From Streptomyces cylindrosporus (lineage in GTDB: Bacteria > Actinomycetota > Actinomycetes > Streptomycetales > Streptomycetaceae): a stretch of DNA of 64,000 bases. Both the position numbers and the translations under genes were made by a program. Shown one piece after another: positions 41,805 to 50,631 of the stretch. The stretch is from contig NZ_JALDAY010000004.1 of the NCBI RefSeq assembly GCF_022698165.1, forward strand, positions 434,001 to 498,000, read 5' to 3'. Position 1 is the first letter of the stretch. Each line of letters begins with the position of its first letter. Under the pieces are notes generated by a model. The model worked only from the letters and a program-made list of their open reading frames with translations. It was not told where the DNA came from and made no database searches.

Positions 41805-43061
41805 TCAGGCGACCGGTGTCGTCGCGCGCTCCCCGCTCGCCCCGCTCCCCCCGCGCTCCCGCGCGACCATGCGCGCCGTCAGCGCCGTCCCGGTCGCCAC
41901 CGCCAGCCCGGACACGATCCCCGCCGCGAACACCGACCAGTCGCCCAGGAACGTGCACAAGATCACCAGCAACGCCGTGGTCGGAAGCACCAGTTGCTGG
42001 GCGATGCCCACCTTGTAGAAGCGGGAGTGCAGAGCCCACACGGTGAGCAGGTACAGCGCTGTGGGCAGGGTCACCGCGGCCGACGCGGCCAGCGTGGAGA
42101 TGTGCGCCTTGCCGATTGCCTGTTCCACCGCCACCTCCAGACCGGCGCCGATCGCCGCCGCCGAGGCGAAGATCAGGTAGTGGCCGTAGCCCCAGAGGAA
42201 CGCCTGCCGGTTGGAGCGCAGGTGGCCGTGGATCGGTACGACGAAGTAGATCCACCAGGCGGCAAAGACGATCAGCAGCCCGCCGACGGCGATCGGCAGC
42301 AGGTCGCCCAGGGCGTCGTGCTCGTCGATGCCCGACTTCACCGCGACGGTGGCCGCGGCGATCGTCTCGCCGAGCACGATGATCGTGAACAGGCCGTACC
42401 GCTCCGAGATGTGGTGAGGATGCCACGACGTGGGGTGGCTCTTCTCCGCGAAGGGCGGTACGCACATCTCCAGCAGCGCCATCACGAGGAAGACCCACGG
42501 CCGGGCGCCCTCGGGCAGGACGACCAGACCCAGCCAGCCGACCATGCAGAGCAGAACGCCGATGCCGTATCGCAGCGCCATGGTTCTCTCGGCGCCCTCG
42601 GTCGACAGCGCGGCGCGCAGCCACTGCGCGGACATGGCGAGGCGCATGATGAGGTAGCCCAGCCAGACGACCAGGAAGTCGTGGTCGTCGAACGCCCGGG
42701 ACACTCCGGCCGCCAGGACGAGCACGCCGGCGATCTGGACGAGGGTGACGACCCGGTAGAGCGCGTCGTCGTTGTCGTACGCCGAGGCGAACCACGTGAA
42801 GTTCATCCACGCCCACCAGATGGCGAAGAACACCATCGCGTAGTTGAGGATGCCCTCGCCCGCGTGCCCCTCGGCGATCGCGTGCACCAGCTGGACGCCC
42901 GCCTGGGCGATGGCCACGACGAAGCACAGGTCGAAGAAGAGCTCGAGCGGCGAGGCGACGCGGTGTGCCTCGTCGCGGCCGCGGGCCCTGAGTGTGCGCA
43001 GTGGTCTGTGGCTCTGTGACGCGCCGGAGGGGCCGGATGCGGGAGTCGAACTGGACGTCAT
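41805..43061 (-). CDS. LtrA-like (low temperature requirement A) membrane protein
   Basis: 418 residues from ATG 43061. The family signature SPLELFFDLCFVVAIAQAG opens the protein, followed by about 11 TM segments. PHHISERYGLFTIIVLGETIAAATVAVKSG is the second conserved LtrA block. Function is unknown beyond the historical Listeria cold-growth phenotype. A Rex-type operator is centred 44 bases upstream of the ATG, in the gap shared with pflB, so redox control is possible for this gene as well. Confidence 0.9.
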   Translation of the reverse strand: MTSSSTPASGPSGASQSHRPLRTLRARGRDEAHRVASPLELFFDLCFVVAIAQAGVQLVHAIAEGHAGEGILNYAMVFFAIWWAWMNFTWFASAYDNDDALYRVVTLVQIAGVLVLAAGVSRAFDDHDFLVVWLGYLIMRLAMSAQWLRAALSTEGAERTMALRYGIGVLLCMVGWLGLVVLPEGARPWVFLVMALLEMCVPPFAEKSHPTSWHPHHISERYGLFTIIVLGETIAAATVAVKSGIDEHDALGDLLPIAVGGLLIVFAAWWIYFVVPIHGHLRSNRQAFLWGYGHYLIFASAAAIGAGLEVAVEQAIGKAHISTLAASAAVTLPTALYLLTVWALHSRFYKVGIAQQLVLPTTALLVILCTFLGDWSVFAAGIVSGLAVATGTALTARMVARERGGSGASGERATTPVA

Positions 43062-43094
43062 GGGTCCAAGCACACCAGATAACCCGCCGAAATT

Positions 43095-43114
43095 CTTGTG
43101 AAGGGATTCACAAG
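43095..43114. promoter_or_regulatory. Rex-type redox operator
   Basis: CTTGTGAAGGGATTCACAAG is a perfect 8-4-8 palindrome. It contains TGTGAA-N4-TTCACA, matching the Streptomyces Rex operator (TGTGAAC-N3-TTCACA) at all but one base. Rex senses the NADH/NAD ratio. It lies 34 bases before the LtrA start and 175 bases before pflB. Confidence 0.72.
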
Positions 43115-43186
43115 CGGACGGGAGTCGAAGGGCCCGTCGAAAAGGCCAGCTCAAACGCCTTGATCGCTGCTCTCGCCGATCGGACC

Positions 43187-43202
43187 CGGGACCTTTGTCC
43201 CG
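43187..43202. promoter_or_regulatory. DosR/OsdR-type box upstream of pflB
   Basis: CGGGACCTTTGTCCCG is a perfect 6-4-6 palindrome with the GGGAC-N4-GTCCC core also seen at 37668-37681. A half-like GGGGACCAATG follows at 43208. It sits 87 bases before the pflB ATG, a suitable distance for an activator if transcription starts near 43240. Confidence 0.68.
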
Positions 43203-43289
43203 CGATCGGGGACCAATGCAGCTCCCGGCGGCGCGTACGCGGGCGTGCAATGGATCCGTATTGACGAAGCGATGCGGAAGGTACGGGCC

Positions 43290-45587
43290 ATGACTGCCAC
43301 TCCTGCGGAAACCACTGCCGTCACTCCTGCCCTGGAGGCGTCGCACGAGCCGTCTCCACAGGAGGACGCCTGGACCGGCTTCCGGGGCGGCCTGTGGCGC
43401 GACACCATCGCCGTCCGCGACTTCATCCAGCACAACTACGCCCCCTACGGGGGTGATGCCTCCTTCCTCGCCGGTCCCACCGAACGCACCACCAAGGTCT
43501 GGAACAAGCTCCTCTCGATGTTCCCCACCGAGAACGAGCGCGGCATCTACGACGTCGACGTCAGGACGCCCTCCCGCATCGACGCCTTCGCGCCCGGTTA
43601 CATCGACCGCGACCTGGACATCATCGTCGGCCTCCAGACCGACGCCCCCCTCAAGCGCGCCATCATGCCCAACGGCGGCTGGCGGATGGTCGAAAGCGCC
43701 CTGAACGCCTACGGATACGAGGCCGACCCCGCCGTCCGGGAGATCTACACCAAGCTCCGCAAGACCCACAACGACGGCGTCTTCGACGCCTACACGCCCG
43801 AGATCCGCGCCTGCCGCTCCTCCGGCATCATCACCGGCCTGCCCGACGCCTACGGCCGCGGCCGCATCATCGGCGACTACCGCCGCGTCGCCCTCTACGG
43901 CGTCGACCGGCTCATCGTCGCGAAGCGAGCGGACAAAAGCGCAGTCGAAGTCCTCTGGCCGAGTGCGGAGGTGATCCAGGAACGCGAGGAAGTCGCCGAG
44001 CAGATCCGCGCCCTCGAAGAACTCAAGGCCATGGCCCTCTCCTACGGCCTCGACATCTCCGGCCCCGCCCGCACCGGCCGCGAAGCCGTCCAGTGGCTCT
44101 ACTTCGCCTACCTCGCCGCGGTCAAGGAACAGAACGGCGCCGCCATGTCGATCGGCCGCATCGACGCCTTCCTCGACATCTACCTCCAGCGGGACATCGA
44201 GCGCGGCCTGCTCACGGAGTCCGAGGCCCAGGAGATCATCGACGACTTCGTCATCAAGCTCCGCATCGTGCGCTTCCTGCGCACCCCCGAGTACAACGAG
44301 CTCTACTCCGGCGACCCCACCTGGGTCACCTGGTCCATGGCCGGCCTCGGCGAGGACGGGCGCCCGCTGGTCACACGCACCACCTTCCGCGCCCTCAACA
44401 CCCTCTACAACCTCGGCCCCGCCCCCGAACCCAACCTCACCGTCTTCTGGTCGCAGCGCCTCCCCGAAGCCTTCAAGAGGTACGCCGCCCAGGTCGCCGT
44501 CGACACCAGCGCCCTGCAGTTCGAGTCCGACGAGCTCATGCGCCCCAAGTACGGCGACGACACCGCCATCGCCTGCTGCGTCTCCGCGATGGCCATGGGC
44601 AGGCAGATGCAGTTCTTCGGCGCCCGCGTCAACGTCGCCAAGGCCCTGCTGTACGCCATCAACGGCGGTCGTGACGAGAAGACCGGCAAGACCGTCGTCG
44701 AGGGCTTCGAGCCGATCACCGACGAGTACCTCGACTACGACACCGTCCTCGTCCAGTACGACGCCATGCTCGGCTGGCTCGCGAAGACCTACGTGCACGC
44801 CCTCAACGTCATCCACTACATGCACGACAAGTACGCCTACGAGCGCCTCGAAATGGCCCTGCACGACCGGGAGGTCCTGCGCACCATGGCGTGCGGCATC
44901 GCCGGCCTGTCGGTCGCCGCCGACTCCCTGTCCGCGATCAGGCACGCACGCGTGAAGGTCGTCCGGGACGAAACGGGCCTTGCCGTCGACTACGTCGTCG
45001 AGGGCGACTACCCGGCGTACGGCAACAACGACGACCGGGCCGACTCCCTCGCACGCTGGATCGTCCACGACTTCATGGAGAAGGTCCGCCGGCACCCGAC
45101 GTACCGCGACGCCGTGCACACCCAGTCCGTCCTGACGATCACCTCGAACGTCGTCTACGGCAAGAAGACCGGCAACACGCCCGACGGCCGCCGCGCGGGC
45201 ACCCCCTTCGCGCCCGGCGCCAACCCCATGAACGGGCGCGACGAGCACGGCTACATCGCGTCGGCCCTCTCCGTCGCCAAGCTCCCTTACGACGACGCGG
45301 AGGACGGCATCTCGCTGACCAACACCATCACTCCGGACGCCCTCGGCCGCACCCCCGAGGAGCGCGTCGCCAACCTCGCCGGCGTCCTGGACGGTTTCAT
45401 GGCGAGCGACGGCTTCCACATGAACGTCAACGTGCTCGACAAGGCGACCCTCGAGGACGCGATGGAGCACCCCGAGAAGTATCCGCAGCTGACCATCCGG
45501 GTCTCCGGCTACGCGGTCAACTTCGTGCGCCTCACCCGCGAGCAGCAACTCGACGTCATCAACCGCACCTTCCACGGCGCACTTTGA
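43290..45587 (+). CDS. pflB: Pyruvate formate-lyase (glycyl radical enzyme)
   Basis: 765 residues from ATG 43290 (GGAAGG upstream; an open GTG at 43245 adds unlikely residues). PFL landmarks are [28 protein letters not shown], the adjacent active cysteines in [11 protein letters not shown], and the C-terminal glycyl-radical loop [20 protein letters not shown]. Length matches E. coli PflB (760). It converts pyruvate and CoA to acetyl-CoA and formate without oxygen. The activase pflA follows after 12 bases. Rex and DosR-type sites lie upstream, indicating expression under low oxygen in an otherwise aerobic organism. Confidence 0.96.
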   Translation: MTATPAETTAVTPALEASHEPSPQEDAWTGFRGGLWRDTIAVRDFIQHNYAPYGGDASFLAGPTERTTKVWNKLLSMFPTENERGIYDVDVRTPSRIDAFAPGYIDRDLDIIVGLQTDAPLKRAIMPNGGWRMVESALNAYGYEADPAVREIYTKLRKTHNDGVFDAYTPEIRACRSSGIITGLPDAYGRGRIIGDYRRVALYGVDRLIVAKRADKSAVEVLWPSAEVIQEREEVAEQIRALEELKAMALSYGLDISGPARTGREAVQWLYFAYLAAVKEQNGAAMSIGRIDAFLDIYLQRDIERGLLTESEAQEIIDDFVIKLRIVRFLRTPEYNELYSGDPTWVTWSMAGLGEDGRPLVTRTTFRALNTLYNLGPAPEPNLTVFWSQRLPEAFKRYAAQVAVDTSALQFESDELMRPKYGDDTAIACCVSAMAMGRQMQFFGARVNVAKALLYAINGGRDEKTGKTVVEGFEPITDEYLDYDTVLVQYDAMLGWLAKTYVHALNVIHYMHDKYAYERLEMALHDREVLRTMACGIAGLSVAADSLSAIRHARVKVVRDETGLAVDYVVEGDYPAYGNNDDRADSLARWIVHDFMEKVRRHPTYRDAVHTQSVLTITSNVVYGKKTGNTPDGRRAGTPFAPGANPMNGRDEHGYIASALSVAKLPYDDAEDGISLTNTITPDALGRTPEERVANLAGVLDGFMASDGFHMNVNVLDKATLEDAMEHPEKYPQLTIRVSGYAVNFVRLTREQQLDVINRTFHGAL

Positions 45588-45599
45588 GGGAGCACGGCG

Positions 45600-46415
45600 A
45601 TGACCATGCTTCTTCCGTCCGCGCCGACCACGCCGGCGCGGACGGGCGCCCCCGCCACCCCGGCCGCCGTGGCGGCGCGTCGCCCGGCCGTTGGGTCGGT
45701 CCACTCGTGGGACCTGTCGACCGGCGTCGACGGCCCCGGCACCCGCTTCGTCACCTTCCTGTCGGGCTGCCCGCTGACCTGCCTGTACTGCCACAACCCC
45801 GACACCTGGCGCATGCGTGACGGCAGGCGCACCACAGCCGACGAGATCGTCGCCGAAGCCGGCAAGTACACGCGCTTCATCGCGGCCGCCGACGGAGGTA
45901 CGACGATCAGCGGGGGAGAGCCCCTGCTCCAGCCCGTGTTCACCGGCGAACTGCTGCACCGCTTCAAGCACGAGCTCGGCCTGCACACCGCCCTCGACAC
46001 CTCGGGCTTCCTCGGCGCCCGCGCCACCGACGCGCTGTTGAGGGACACGGATCTCGTCCTGCTCGACATCAAGTCCTGGGACCGCGCCACCTACCGCAAG
46101 GTCACCGGCCGCCCCCTGCAGCCCACCCTCGACTTCGCCCGGCGCCTCGCGGACCTCGGCAAGGAGGTCCACGTCCGCTTCGTGCTCGTGCCGGGGCTCA
46201 CCGACGATCCGGCCAATGTCGAGGGTGTCGCCGCCTTCGCCGCCTCGCTCGGCAACGTCGGCCGTGTCGACGTCCTGCCCTTCCACAAGCTCGGCGAGGC
46301 CAAGTGGCAGACCCTCGGCCGAACCTTCGCCCTGCACGACACCCCCTGCCCCACCTCGGAGCAGACCGCCCTGGCCAGGAGCGTCTTCACGGCGCACGGC
46401 CTGCACGCCGTCTGA
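45600..46415 (+). CDS. pflA: Pyruvate formate-lyase activating enzyme (radical SAM)
   Basis: 271 residues. The cluster motif is SGCPLTCLYCHNPDTW (C-x3-C-x2-C) near residue 60. SGGEPLLQP is the SAM-binding GGE motif, then LDTSGFLG, LLDIKSWD, and VRFVLVPGLTDDP. It abstracts hydrogen from the PflB glycine to form the radical. GGGAG precedes the ATG, 12 bases after pflB, forming a two-gene operon. The N-terminus is about 35 residues longer than the E. coli enzyme and is Ala/Pro-rich. Confidence 0.95.
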   Translation: MTMLLPSAPTTPARTGAPATPAAVAARRPAVGSVHSWDLSTGVDGPGTRFVTFLSGCPLTCLYCHNPDTWRMRDGRRTTADEIVAEAGKYTRFIAAADGGTTISGGEPLLQPVFTGELLHRFKHELGLHTALDTSGFLGARATDALLRDTDLVLLDIKSWDRATYRKVTGRPLQPTLDFARRLADLGKEVHVRFVLVPGLTDDPANVEGVAAFAASLGNVGRVDVLPFHKLGEAKWQTLGRTFALHDTPCPTSEQTALARSVFTAHGLHAV

Positions 46416-46467
46416 GCCACCGGCGCCATCCGGCCTCCTCGCGCCCCCGGGGCCGTACCCTGGAGGC

Positions 46468-46650
46468 ATGACCTCCGTCCCCGCCCCCGAACCGAGCGCC
46501 CCGAAGCCCGCGCTGATCTTCGACGACCCGCTGGACCAGCAGTCCTCGGACGACACGGACCGCGGCTGGGGCGAGCGACCGGGCTCCGGCGGCGACTCCG
46601 CGGCCGACCTGAAGCGCTTCCTCGACGAGAAGCCGCCCCACCACCTCTGA
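46468..46650 (+). CDS. Small acidic hypothetical protein
   Basis: 60 residues (MTSVPAPEPSAPKPALIFDDPLDQQSS...LKRFLDEKPPHHL) with GGAGG directly before the ATG. It is Pro/Asp-rich and probably disordered except for a short C-terminal helix (AADLKRFLDE). No family function is recognised. The FDDPLD motif and the LKRFLDE tail look like selected interaction motifs. It is 52 bases after pflA but may have its own promoter. Confidence 0.65.
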   Translation: MTSVPAPEPSAPKPALIFDDPLDQQSSDDTDRGWGERPGSGGDSAADLKRFLDEKPPHHL

Positions 46651-46693
46651 GCCGCGTCGGCCGCCACCCGCCAGAGCCGGCGGGCCGCTGTGG

Positions 46694-47170
46694 CTACCGC
46701 TCGTCGTGCCCGGAGCCGCGCTGCGCGACCAGCGCGTCGCGGATCTCCTTGAGCACCTCCAGCTCGGTCACCTCGATCACCTCGTGCGTGCCCTCCTTCG
46801 CCTTCCTGCGGGCCTCCTGCCGTGCCAGGTACTTCGACATCGGCAGCACCATCAGGAAGTAGACGACGGCCGCCGTGATCACGAAGGTGAGGGTGGCGCC
46901 GAGGACGGAACCCCACATGATCGGAATGCCGCTCTTCGCCGTGCCGTCGGCGTTCAGTACGCACGGGTCCTTCAGGCACGAGCTGTAGCTGTCGAGGTTC
47001 TTCGTGCCGACGGCTCCGACGAGCGGGTTGATGACCCCCTTCACCACCGAGTTCACGATGTTGGTGAAGGCGGCGCCGATGACCACCGCTACTGCCAGGT
47101 CGACGACGTTCCCGCGCATCAGGAACGCCTTGAAGCCGTCCCAGACGCTCGGTTCCTTCTTCTCGCTCAC
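46694..47170 (-). CDS. mscL: Large-conductance mechanosensitive channel MscL
   Basis: 158 residues from GTG 47170, chosen for the AGAGG 7 bases upstream. VWDGFKAFLMRGNVVDLAVAVVIGAAFTNIVNSVVKGVINPLVG is the N-terminal helix and TM1 (pore) signature. A periplasmic loop carries two Cys (SSCLKDPCVL). TM2 is about 77-99 (GSVLGATLTFVITAAVVYFLMVLPM), and a charged C-terminal bundle helix follows. It releases osmolytes on hypo-osmotic shock. The 5' leader carries tandem GTTG(T/C)GGAAC repeats. Confidence 0.95.
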   Translation of the reverse strand: MSEKKEPSVWDGFKAFLMRGNVVDLAVAVVIGAAFTNIVNSVVKGVINPLVGAVGTKNLDSYSSCLKDPCVLNADGTAKSGIPIMWGSVLGATLTFVITAAVVYFLMVLPMSKYLARQEARRKAKEGTHEVIEVTELEVLKEIRDALVAQRGSGHDER

Positions 47171-47196
47171 CTCGTGGCCTCTTCTCGCATGCACAG

Positions 47197-47233
47197 GTTG
47201 TGGAACACGTTGCGGAACAAACAGCTCCGCAAC
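47197..47233. repeat. Direct and inverted repeats in mscL upstream region
   Basis: GTTGTGGAAC (47197-47206) and GTTGCGGAAC (47209-47218) are direct repeats with a 12-bp period. GTTGCGG (47209-47215) also pairs with CCGCAAC (47227-47233) as a hairpin. They lie 27-63 bases upstream of the mscL start, either in the 5' leader or as regulator sites. Confidence 0.5.
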
Positions 47234-47320
47234 CTACGTCAACGCGAGGCCACCCTGTCCAATTGGGTAGCTCGAACGAGGGACTTGACAGGAATTCGCG
47301 CAAGATATGCACCGCGAAGC

Positions 47321-47863
47321 TCAACACAGTGTCACCGCCAGCCGCGCCGTCGCACCCGCGCCCGCGAGGCGCGCAGCAGTGGAACGAGGAACCGAGAGCA
47401 CGACCAGCGCACCACTGTCGCCGGCGCCGTCCAAGGGCTCCGGCACCTTGGTCACCCGCGCCCCGCGCGCGACCACGCGCGCGTCCCCGCCGGTCGCCGT
47501 GTCCTGTGCGGCGATGACGTCCACCCGGTCGCCGGGCCGCAGCAGCCGGACCGTCGCCGCGTCGGCGATCCGCACCGGCGCGGACACGACCCGGACGGCA
47601 GGGTGCTTCCGCACGGGCTCAGCCACGGGATGCCCGCGCGCTCCGTCTCCGTCCCGCGGGCCCGCCGCCACCAGCGCGGCCGCCGTGACGGCGAGGCCGG
47701 CCGCCACGGCCCGCCTCCGGTGCCGTACGAGCCGCCCCAGTTGGTACCGCCCGCCGCGCACCCGCACGGGAGCGAAGTGCGGTACCTCGCACGTGGCGGG
47801 GACGTCGGTGCCGGGCGGATGCGGAACGGAAGGGGAGACGGGCAGCTGAGGAGGGAGGGACAT
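47321..47863 (-). CDS. SAF-domain protein (CpaB/RcpC-like)
   Basis: 180 residues from ATG 47863. After a Pro-rich N-terminus, a basic stretch (LGRLVRHRRR) leads into one TM helix, AVAAGLAVTAAALVAAG. The external domain has PAVRVVSAPVRIADAATVRLLRPGDRVDVIAAQDTATGGDARVVARGARVTKVPEP, the RLLRPGDRVDV motif typical of SAF/CpaB-RcpC proteins. In pilus systems such proteins sit in the envelope, but no other pilus gene is near, so the role is unclear. It ends in a short hydrophobic strand with a final Cys. Confidence 0.82.
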   Translation of the reverse strand: MSLPPQLPVSPSVPHPPGTDVPATCEVPHFAPVRVRGGRYQLGRLVRHRRRAVAAGLAVTAAALVAAGPRDGDGARGHPVAEPVRKHPAVRVVSAPVRIADAATVRLLRPGDRVDVIAAQDTATGGDARVVARGARVTKVPEPLDGAGDSGALVVLSVPRSTAARLAGAGATARLAVTLC

Positions 47864-48019
47864 GCGGATCACCACCTGCGTCGAGGAATCGGCTTGCAGG
47901 CCCACGATGGGGCTTTGCGCCGATTCCCGCCGAGGCCGGTGGACTACCGACGGGTTGTGGACAACTCCCTCACCCGAACGGGAAGTTCCGCACCCTGCGA
48001 GACCCTCCTCGCCATCGGC

Positions 48020-48853
48020 TCACGGCAGTTCGAAGCCCGGATCCATGCCGCCCAGCGCCGTTGTGCACAGGCAGTCCCGGTCCTCGTTCGAGGGCAGGCC
48101 GGCGACCGCGTCGAACAGGACCCCCCGCAGCCGGTCAACGTTCGCCGCGAACACCCGCAGCACCTCGTCGTGCGAGACGCCCTCGCCGGTCTCGGCGCCC
48201 GCGTCCAGGTCGGTGACCAGGGTCATCGACGTGTAGCAGAGCTCCAGTTCACGGGCGAGCGCCGCCTCGGGGTGTCCGGTCATGCCCACCACCGACCAGC
48301 CCTGCGCCTGGTGCCACAACGATTCGGCACGGGTCGAGAAGCGCGGCCCCTCGACCACCACCAGCGTGCCCCCGTCCACCGGCTCCCAGTCCCGGCCCCG
48401 CGCGGCCTTGAGGGCGGCCGCACGGCCGACGGGACAGTAAGGGTCGGCCAGGGACACGTGCACCACGTTCGGCACCTTGCCACCGGGCAGCGGCAGCCCG
48501 TCGAAGTACGTCCCCACCCGGGACTTCGTACGGTCCACCAACTGGTCCGGCACGAGCAGCGTGCCCGGCCCGTACTCGGGACGCAGACCGCCCACAGCGC
48601 ACGGCCCGAGCACCTGGCGCACACCGACCGAGCGCAGCGCCCACAGGTTGGCGCGGTAGTTGATCCGGTGCGGAGGCAGATGGTGGCCGCGGCCGTGGCG
48701 CGGCAGGAAGGCAACCCGCCGGCCGGCGACCTCGCCGAGGAAGAGGGAGTCGCTGGGCGGTCCGTACGGGGTGTCCACCTGGACCTCGGTCACGTCGTCG
48801 AGGAACGAGTAGAAGCCCGAGCCGCCGATTACACCGATCTCTGCGTTCGCCAT
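48020..48853 (-). CDS. mtnP: S-methyl-5'-thioadenosine phosphorylase (MTAP-type)
   Basis: 277 residues, purine phosphorylase family 2. N-terminal IGVIGGSGFY, then FLPRHGRGHHLPPHRINYRANLWALRSVGVRQV with phosphate-binding residues. VEGPRFSTRAES and GWSVVGMTGHPEAALARELELCYTSMTLVTDLDAGAE are hallmark MTAP blocks; the Asp pair before AGA favours 6-aminopurines. It cleaves 5'-methylthioadenosine to adenine and methylthioribose 1-phosphate for methionine salvage. A relative acting on MTI cannot be excluded. Confidence 0.92.
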   Translation of the reverse strand: MANAEIGVIGGSGFYSFLDDVTEVQVDTPYGPPSDSLFLGEVAGRRVAFLPRHGRGHHLPPHRINYRANLWALRSVGVRQVLGPCAVGGLRPEYGPGTLLVPDQLVDRTKSRVGTYFDGLPLPGGKVPNVVHVSLADPYCPVGRAAALKAARGRDWEPVDGGTLVVVEGPRFSTRAESLWHQAQGWSVVGMTGHPEAALARELELCYTSMTLVTDLDAGAETGEGVSHDEVLRVFAANVDRLRGVLFDAVAGLPSNEDRDCLCTTALGGMDPGFELP

Positions 48854-48953
48854 GGCCAGAACAGTATCCGGCCTCGGTGACGGACTGAGAGCGCCTCCGG
48901 AAACACCGAAGACCCCGCCGTCGTACGACGACAGGGTCCCGTGGGCGCGAGTA

Positions 48954-49271
48954 CTACGCGGCGCTGCTGGAGGAGGAGCCGGTGCTCGACGACTTCGAGT
49001 CGGAGGACGACGAAGTCGAAGAAGAAGACGAGTCCGAGGACGACGAGGCGGACGTCGACGGCTTGGACGACGCCGGCGAGCTGCTCGACGAGGAGCCGCG
49101 GCTGTCGTTGCGGTAGAAGCCGGAGCCCTTGAAGACGATGCCGACCGCGGAGAACACCTTCTTCAGGCGGCCACCGCAGTTGGGGCACTCGGTCAGAGCG
49201 TCGTCGGTGAACTTCTGCACCGCCTCGAGGCCCTCGCCGCACTCGGTGCACTGGTACTGGTAGGTCGGCAC
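48954..49271 (-). CDS. FmdB-family zinc-ribbon protein
   Basis: 105 residues from GTG 49271 (AGGAGGAAG upstream). The zinc ribbon (1-40) is MPTYQYQCTECGEGLEAVQKFTDDALTECPNCGGRLKKVFS with two CxxC pairs. GIVFKGSGFYRNDSRG is the family tail motif. The last 50 residues are almost all Ser with Ala, Asp and Lys. The family is annotated as putative regulatory proteins without proven role. A CIRCE-like element overlaps its promoter, implying HrcA heat-shock control. Confidence 0.92.
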   Translation of the reverse strand: MPTYQYQCTECGEGLEAVQKFTDDALTECPNCGGRLKKVFSAVGIVFKGSGFYRNDSRGSSSSSSPASSKPSTSASSSSDSSSSSTSSSSDSKSSSTGSSSSSAA

Positions 49272-49281
49272 TGTCTTCCTC

Positions 49282-49308
49282 CTGGCACTCTCACTCAATG
49301 AGTGCTAA
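49282..49308 (-). promoter_or_regulatory. CIRCE-like element (HrcA operator)
   Basis: On the minus strand TTAGCACTC (49308-49300), 9 bases, then GAGTGCCAG. The CIRCE consensus is TTAGCACTC-N9-GAGTGCTAA: the first arm is perfect and the second matches 7 of 9. It starts 10 bases upstream of the fmdB GTG, next to its ribosome-binding site. Confidence 0.72.
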
Positions 49309-49338
49309 CGACGGTCCATAGTGACGTATTCCTGAGGA

Positions 49339-50631
49339 TCAGTCCACCGTCACCGGCACGCGGTGACCGACGCCACGTGCGACGGTCCTGCTCCGGGGCC
49401 GTGTGGCCAGCCGCGACTTGAGGGTCACGAGGGTCGCCAGGGCGAGCACCGTACCGCCCATCGGCACCAGGAAACCGGCTCCGCCCCAGAAGCGGTCCTC
49501 AAGCTGCCCGGCGACGGTGACCGCGGCAGCCTGGCCGAGCGCCACAGCGCCGGTCAGCCAGGTGAACGCCTCGGTGCGGGCGCCGGCCGGGACCAGACCC
49601 TCGACCAGCGTGTAACCGGTGATCAGCGCGGGCGCGATGCACATGCCGACGAGCAGGCCGAGGCCGGCCAGGACGAGCACCGAGTGCGCGGCCCACAGGC
49701 CGGAGGCCGTCAGCGCGAGTGCGCCGTAGCCCACCACGAGGCGCTGCTGCGGAGCCGCCTTCCACGCGACCGCCCCGCACACGATCCCGGAGAGCATGTT
49801 GCCCGCTGCGAAGACGCCGTACAGGACGCCGTTCAGCCCGGGTTCGCCGATCGACTCGCTGAACGCGGCCAGTGACACCTGCATGCCGCCGAAGACGGAG
49901 CCGATGCCCAGGAAGGCCACGACCAGCACGCGCACACCGGGGACGCGCAGTGCGGAAGCGTGCTCCACGCGCGCGTGCCCGGCGACGGAGACGGCGGGCT
50001 GTGTGCTCTTCTGCGCCGCGAACAGGAGTCCGCCGATCAGGGTCAGCGCCGCCTCCGTCATCAGGCCCGCGGCCGGGTCGATGCCGGTGCACAGTGCGGT
50101 GGCCAGCAGCGGACCGAAGACGAAGGTCAACTCGTCGGTGACGGACTCGAAGGCCGCCGCGGTGGTCATCAGGGGCGAGTCCTGGAGCCTCACGCCCCAG
50201 CGGGCGCGCACCATCGGCCCGATCTGCGGCACCGAAGCGCCCGTCGGCACAGCCGCCGCGAACAGCGCCCACAGGGGCGCGTGGGCGAGCGCGAGCGCCG
50301 TCAGCGTCAGGCCCGACAGCGTGTGCAGCAGCACGCCGGGGATCAGCACGGCGCGCTGCCCGTAGCGGTCGGCGAGGCGGCCGCTGTAGGGCGCGAACAA
50401 CGCCATGGAGACACCGGTGACGGCCGCGGCGGCGCCCGCCGCCCCGTACGAGCCGGTGGTGTGCTGCACGAGCAGCACGATGGAGATGGTGAGCATCGCG
50501 AACGGCTGGCGCGCCGCGAAACCCGGGAGCAGGAACGTCCAGGCGCCGCGCGTGCGCAACAGCTGCCCGTATCCCGGGCGGGAGGAAGCCGACGTGTCCT
50601 TCGACGGCTCGGTGGAGACCGTGGATGCCAC
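49339..50631 (-). CDS. MFS transporter (12-TM)
   Basis: 430 residues from GTG 50631 (AAAGG upstream); the frame continues to 50724, so a longer start is possible. An N-terminal Ser/Thr-rich stretch precedes TM1. ALFAPYSGRLADRYGQRAVLIPGVLLH is the MFS A-loop between TM2 and TM3. About 12 TM segments run to residue 415, and a basic tail (KSRLATRPRSRTVARGVGHR) closes the protein. MFS members of this type export drugs or metabolites; no adjacent gene suggests a substrate. Confidence 0.9.
   Translation of the reverse strand: MASTVSTEPSKDTSASSRPGYGQLLRTRGAWTFLLPGFAARQPFAMLTISIVLLVQHTTGSYGAAGAAAAVTGVSMALFAPYSGRLADRYGQRAVLIPGVLLHTLSGLTLTALALAHAPLWALFAAAVPTGASVPQIGPMVRARWGVRLQDSPLMTTAAAFESVTDELTFVFGPLLATALCTGIDPAAGLMTEAALTLIGGLLFAAQKSTQPAVSVAGHARVEHASALRVPGVRVLVVAFLGIGSVFGGMQVSLAAFSESIGEPGLNGVLYGVFAAGNMLSGIVCGAVAWKAAPQQRLVVGYGALALTASGLWAAHSVLVLAGLGLLVGMCIAPALITGYTLVEGLVPAGARTEAFTWLTGAVALGQAAAVTVAGQLEDRFWGGAGFLVPMGGTVLALATLVTLKSRLATRPRSRTVARGVGHRVPVTVD

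Noticed and set aside
43205..43226. Second DosR-type site (GGGGACCAATGCAGCTCCC) next to the pflB box
   Set aside because: The arms do not pair with the N4 spacing; it is at best a half-site.
47285..47313. TTGACA on the plus strand as a promoter -35
   Set aside because: No -10 at 16-18 bp, and the only downstream gene is on the opposite strand.
41805..47327. A 1840-codon minus-strand open frame spanning LtrA, pflB, pflA and mscL
   Set aside because: Only 41805-43061 is a real gene (LtrA). The rest is the low-stop antisense frame of strongly GC3-biased pfl genes and has no domain sequence.
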